NCBI GenBank assembly: GCA_018398765.1
Contig: JAHBMJ010001727.1
Location: 64,001-109,126, forward strand
Direction: 5' to 3'
DNA length: 45,126 bases
DNA from: Chromera velia
Lineage: Eukaryota; Sar; Chromeraceae
The notes beneath the pieces were generated by a model. That model saw nothing but the letters and a program-made list of their open reading frames with translations, was not told the origin of the DNA and did not search any database. Both the position numbers and the translations under genes were made by a program. Positions 41,740-45,126 of the stretch are shown here, piece by piece. Numbering within the stretch: the first letter of the stretch is position 1; each line of letters starts with the position of its first letter.

Positions 41740-43180
41740 GCTTTTATTAATACTCTCACATCCACACGCCCAAACGGCTTTTGTTCACACAGTTGCTCTC
41801 TCTGTCTCTCTTCGTTTATTTCTATTTACCCACAGGCCCTAGCGGCTTGAAGTTCTGTTTACACACTGAGTCTCATTCTTTCTTAGTGACAGGCTGTCTC
41901 TATTCATTCAAGTACCCACACGTCCATGCAAATATCTTCTGCTGACATGCTTGTACGAGTCCTTGTCCCTCTTCATTCACCCACATGCCCAACCGGCTCC
42001 TGTTCACCTAGCCTGTTCACACCGGTTCAGACACTCACTTTCCCTGTCTGTATTCATGCACCCACACCGTCGTGACGCCCCAAACGGCTTCTGTTTACAC
42101 ACTCGCTCTCCATGTCTCTCTTCATTATTCTTCATTGATTCACTGCATGAGGCCCAAACGGCTTTTGTTTATACACTCGCTCTCCTTGTATCTCCTTGTC
42201 TCTTTTCATTCACCCACATGCCCAAACGGCTTCTGTTCATAGTACACTCACTCTCCCTGTCTCTCTTAATTCATCAGTAGGCCCAAGCGGCTTCTGTTCA
42301 CACACTTGATATCAGATTCTCTTGATTCATCCACAGTCCTAGCCATAGGCCCGAGCGGCTTTTGTTCAATGACATATAATTGATCCCTCTTCATTCATCC
42401 ACGGGCTAGTCCACGGGCCCAAACGACTCCTGTTCCGAGCTTCTGTTCATACACTCGTTCTCCTTGTCTCTCTTTCTTTACCCGCACGCCCAACCGGCTT
42501 CTGTTCACATACTCGCTCTCCTTGTATCTCCTTGTCTCCCTTCATTCACCCACACCGTGTGACGCCCAAGCGGCTTCTGTTCACTCACTTTCCTTGTATC
42601 TCCTAGTGTATCTCCTTGTCTCCCTTCATTCACCCACACGCCTAAGCGGCTTCTGTTCACACACTTGCTCTCCTTGTATCTCCTTGTCTCCCTTCATTCA
42701 CCCACACGCCCAAACGGCTTCTGTTCATACACTCGTTCTCCCTGTCTCTCTTCACTCATCCATAGGCCCAAGCGGCTTCTGTATGTTTCTGTTCACATAC
42801 TTGATCTCTCTTCATTCATCCACAGGCCTAACCAGCGGCCCAAGCGGCTTTTCTTCAATGACACATAATTGATCTCTCTTCATTCATCCATGGGCCTAAG
42901 CGGCTTCTGTTCACACACTCGTTCTCCTTGTCTCGTCCGCACGTCCAAACGGCTTCTGTTCACAAACTCATACATACTCATAAACACGCTCACTCTCTCC
43001 GTCTCTCTTCATTCATCCACCTGTAAGCCTAAGCGGATTCTGTTACTGCACACACTTCCTTTCCATACCCCTCTTTCTCCATGCACCCGCACGCCTAAAC
43101 ACTCACCCACATGCCCAAACGGCTTCTGCTCACACACTTGCTTACCTAGCTTTATCCACAGGCCGAAACGGCTTCTGTTC
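41740..43180. repeat. Degenerate minisatellite with CCCAAACGGCTTCTGTTCAC core
   Basis: About 21 imperfect units of roughly 55-75 bp, each with a core CC(C/T)AA(A/G)CGGCTTCTGTTCAC followed by a pyrimidine-rich arm such as CTCGCTCTCCTTGTCTCTCTTCATTCA. Unit length varies, and some units have doubled CTCCTTGTAT parts. Translation gives repeated NGFCSHTRSPCLS-like peptides with many breaks; I regard this as non-coding satellite DNA. Confidence 0.88.
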
Positions 43181-43522
43181 ATATCTCTCCCTCTTGAACT
43201 CACCAAGCGCTGGACCCATACGCGGTGAGCCTCTCCACAACATTTCAAAGCGAATACTACAGCATCCACAGCGACACACACTATATATAGACAGTATTTT
43301 GCGTCCCAAATCCTCAAGTGGAGGTAGAAGGAAGTCGAGAAACCAAGCGCTAAAGAACGACAAGAGGAGCTAAGTAGAGAGAAAGAAGACGGGCAAAAAG
43401 AGGTTCCTGCAGATCAAATTAACCGTTTTTCCTCTTTGTCAAGCGCACTCAGTCGTGGTGCGGCTCACTTCTGACTCTGTAAGACGGCATATCTTAACTT
43501 GCCACTGAGTTTGGTAGCATAG

Positions 43523-43894
43523 TCAAACAACGGAGCAATTCAGAACAGCTTCACTTAGACGGTGTGCTTTATCACCTTCCTTGAAAACTACACAGATGAT
43601 CGAATCTACGTATAATTCCCCTCCATGTGTGTTTTTGCATATGTACCAATACATCAAGGTTAGACGCATGTTCGCCATGCACGCGCTGTACAGTTGCCGG
43701 AAAAAGCGTGGGTCCCGAAAGGCAAATATAACCCGATTTATTGGTAATTCGACTTTTTTTTTTCCACAGGTGCGGCTAAGGGCCTTAACAGATACCATGG
43801 CCGGGGGCCACGGCACTGAACCGAATGGGAGACGCACAAAAAAAATTTTATAAGACGCCGTCCCAAAACCTCCCCCCTCCCCCGAAGCCTTCAA
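43523..43894 (-). other. Unresolved ORF, coding status unclear
   Basis: A 123-codon minus-strand frame includes NRVIFAFRDPRFFRQLYSAC; the opposite strand is also open over part of it and has an acceptor-like TTTTTTTTTTCCACAG at about 43754-43769. No family match. It overlaps the left end of the 237-bp MITE, which argues against a functional gene in this form. Confidence 0.2.
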
Positions 43895-44061
43895 AAAGCC
43901 CCACTTATAAGGTGGCGGCGCATATGTAGTGCGGCGGCGTATGGGTCACATGCGGCGGTGCACAACATCTCAACCCCCCCCCCCCCCCNCCCCCCTCTCG
44001 AAACTTCCCTATAAGACACCGTCTTTAACCGTCTTATAAAAAATATTTTGTGCGTCCCCAT
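43825..44061. mobile_element. 237-bp MITE with about 32-bp terminal inverted repeats
   Basis: The left end 43825-43857 (ATGGGAGACGCACAAA, an A-run, then TATAAGACG) is matched in inverted orientation by 44061-44030 (ATGGGGACGCACAAAATATT, a T-run, then TATAAGACG). The interior is C-rich, with one unknown base at 43989 in a poly-C run, and has GGCGGCG repeats. No coding capacity. A target-site duplication was not identified with certainty. Confidence 0.7.
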
Positions 44062-44740
44062 GCATATTCAGTTAAATATATATTTAAAAAAAAACAGATT
44101 GGTAATTAAGTGCCTTAAAAATGCTTTATACAAATCTTACGATCTGCTTATCCTCTGATAGGCAGATACTAGCAGATGCAATAGGCAGATCTTAAGCAGA
44201 TTCAATACAGATAAATACAGAGCAAATTAATTTAAAATCTGTCAATCAGAATGTACATGCAATACACATGTAACATATGTATCACACATTCGCTTATACA
44301 TTTTCTTACATTTTGTAATCTAGTTTTGTAATACTTTTACTATGCTAGAGGTACTAGTATACTTGTAAATTAAACTGAACAGTCAAGTCAGTCAAGTCAC
44401 ATACGTTAGTCCAGTGAGTCTACGTAGTGAGATTAGTATATTACTTACTACACAGGCCCAACTATACCCGACTGGGCCAATTCAGATCAGTATTATTAAT
44501 TATTTTTGTACGTAATTACACTACAATTTACGCAGTGTGATTCACAGCCCTAATGTTTGTATATATACATACATAAAAATAAATAACTTGCTTAATTACA
44601 TACCTGGTTTATAAATAAAATCAGAGTCTTGAATCAGACAATTTTTTTTTAAACAAACAACACACGTTTAAATTTATTTTATAACATTAAATTATGTATG
44701 TGAATTCAATAAATATTTTTCAAAACTTGTTTGCATGTTA
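44062..44740. other. AT-rich spacer
   Basis: AT-rich sequence with no ORF of note. On the minus strand an AATAAA-type signal occurs at about 44706-44711, shortly downstream of the candidate terminal exon at 44741. Confidence 0.5.
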
Positions 44741-44917
44741 TCAACAATTTGCATTCATAACTTTTTTCAACTCATCACGACCTTCAACTCTCAGCGACGC
44801 AGGCACGACTGGAGTTGGCTGCTCTGGTTTGCAGTGCACTTTCTTGAGATAGGCGCCATAGCCTCCGTGTTTGAAGTCAATGTGCATGTCATGAAGCACA
44901 GTGCAGACCATGATGTA
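44741..44917 (-). CDS. Candidate terminal exon of an unknown gene
   Basis: A 56-residue minus-strand block opens with an ATG at about 44911 (MVCTVLHDMHIDFKHGGYG...) and ends with TGA at 44741. Its composition is that of a real protein: mixed, not low complexity, with HIDFKHGGYGAYLKK and a proline-containing stretch. It is bordered upstream by (GA)n and (CA)n like the introns in this window. I do not recognise it. It could be the last exon of a gene extending right of the window, or a very small ORF. Confidence 0.4.
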   Translation of the reverse strand, partial: YIMVCTVLHDMHIDFKHGGYGAYLKKVHCKPEQPTPVVPASLRVEGRDELKKVMNANC

Positions 44918-44920
44918 CTC

Positions 44921-44942
44921 TCTCTCTCTCTCTCTGTGGGTG

Positions 44943-44985
<43 letters not shown>

Positions 44986-45078
44986 ACTGTGCCACCGCTG
45001 TGTGCGCGTGTGTGTGAATGTACTGTGCCACGGCTGTGTGTGTATGTGTGTATGTGTGTGTGTGTGTGTGCGCGTGCA

Positions 45079-45126
<48 letters not shown>
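44921..45126. repeat. (CT)n-(TG)n microsatellite to window end
   Basis: (CT)n followed by long (TG)n tracts, interrupted by two copies of a GAATG(C/T)ACTGTGCCAC(C/G)GCTG segment. It runs off the window. Confidence 0.95.

Noticed and set aside
41951-43228. ORFs with repeated NGFCSHTRSPCLS peptides
   Set aside because: They follow the minisatellite unit, have frequent frame changes and lack any domain; unit lengths are not multiples of three.

Overview
This is a nuclear genome window from a eukaryote. The genes are split by many GT-AG introns that are packed with microsatellites and minisatellites, there are non-LTR and terminal-repeat mobile elements, and there is no bacterial operon layout. 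Three things point to an alveolate alga with a complex (red-derived) plastid, most likely a chromerid such as Chromera velia: the family mix, a gene product with a probable bipartite plastid leader, and a CGL160/AtpI-like plastid protein. That organism call is an inference, not something read directly from a marker gene.

Layout. 1-2336: a 267-bp direct repeat flanking a 1.8-kb interior (LTR-like, no recognisable pol). 2337-3290: AT-rich spacer with a small foldback. 3291-about 8490 (minus): a decayed L1-like LINE with endonuclease and reverse transcriptase remnants. 8639-19580 (minus): an 18- or 19-exon gene for a membrane protein whose middle resembles the CGL160/AtpI plastid ATP-synthase assembly domain; one intron holds a 450-bp assembly gap. 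20147-21058 (plus): an intronless Ham1/ITPase-family pyrophosphatase. 21287-22193: an element with 20-bp terminal inverted repeats. 25228-31168 (minus): proline dehydrogenase in 11 exons with an EF-hand exon. 31875-34361 (plus): an ionotropic glutamate receptor-like channel in two exons. About 35793-37069 (minus): exons of an unrecognised protein. 37148-40351 (minus): a GT92 (DUF23) glycosyltransferase in 4 exons. 41740-43180: a degenerate minisatellite. 43825-44061: a MITE. 44741-44917 (minus): a probable terminal exon. The window ends in a (TG)n tract.

Exons were placed by hand by finding protein-like blocks, GT and AG boundaries and matching reading phases. In the four main spliced genes nearly every junction keeps the frame, which is strong internal support. 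Proline dehydrogenase and the glutamate-receptor-like channel are divergently transcribed from a 0.7-kb spacer. One leads towards glutamate and the other probably binds an amino acid, so shared regulation is an attractive but untested idea. The CGL160-like gene and the ITPase gene form a second divergent pair. No CRISPR array, rRNA or convincing tRNA was seen.
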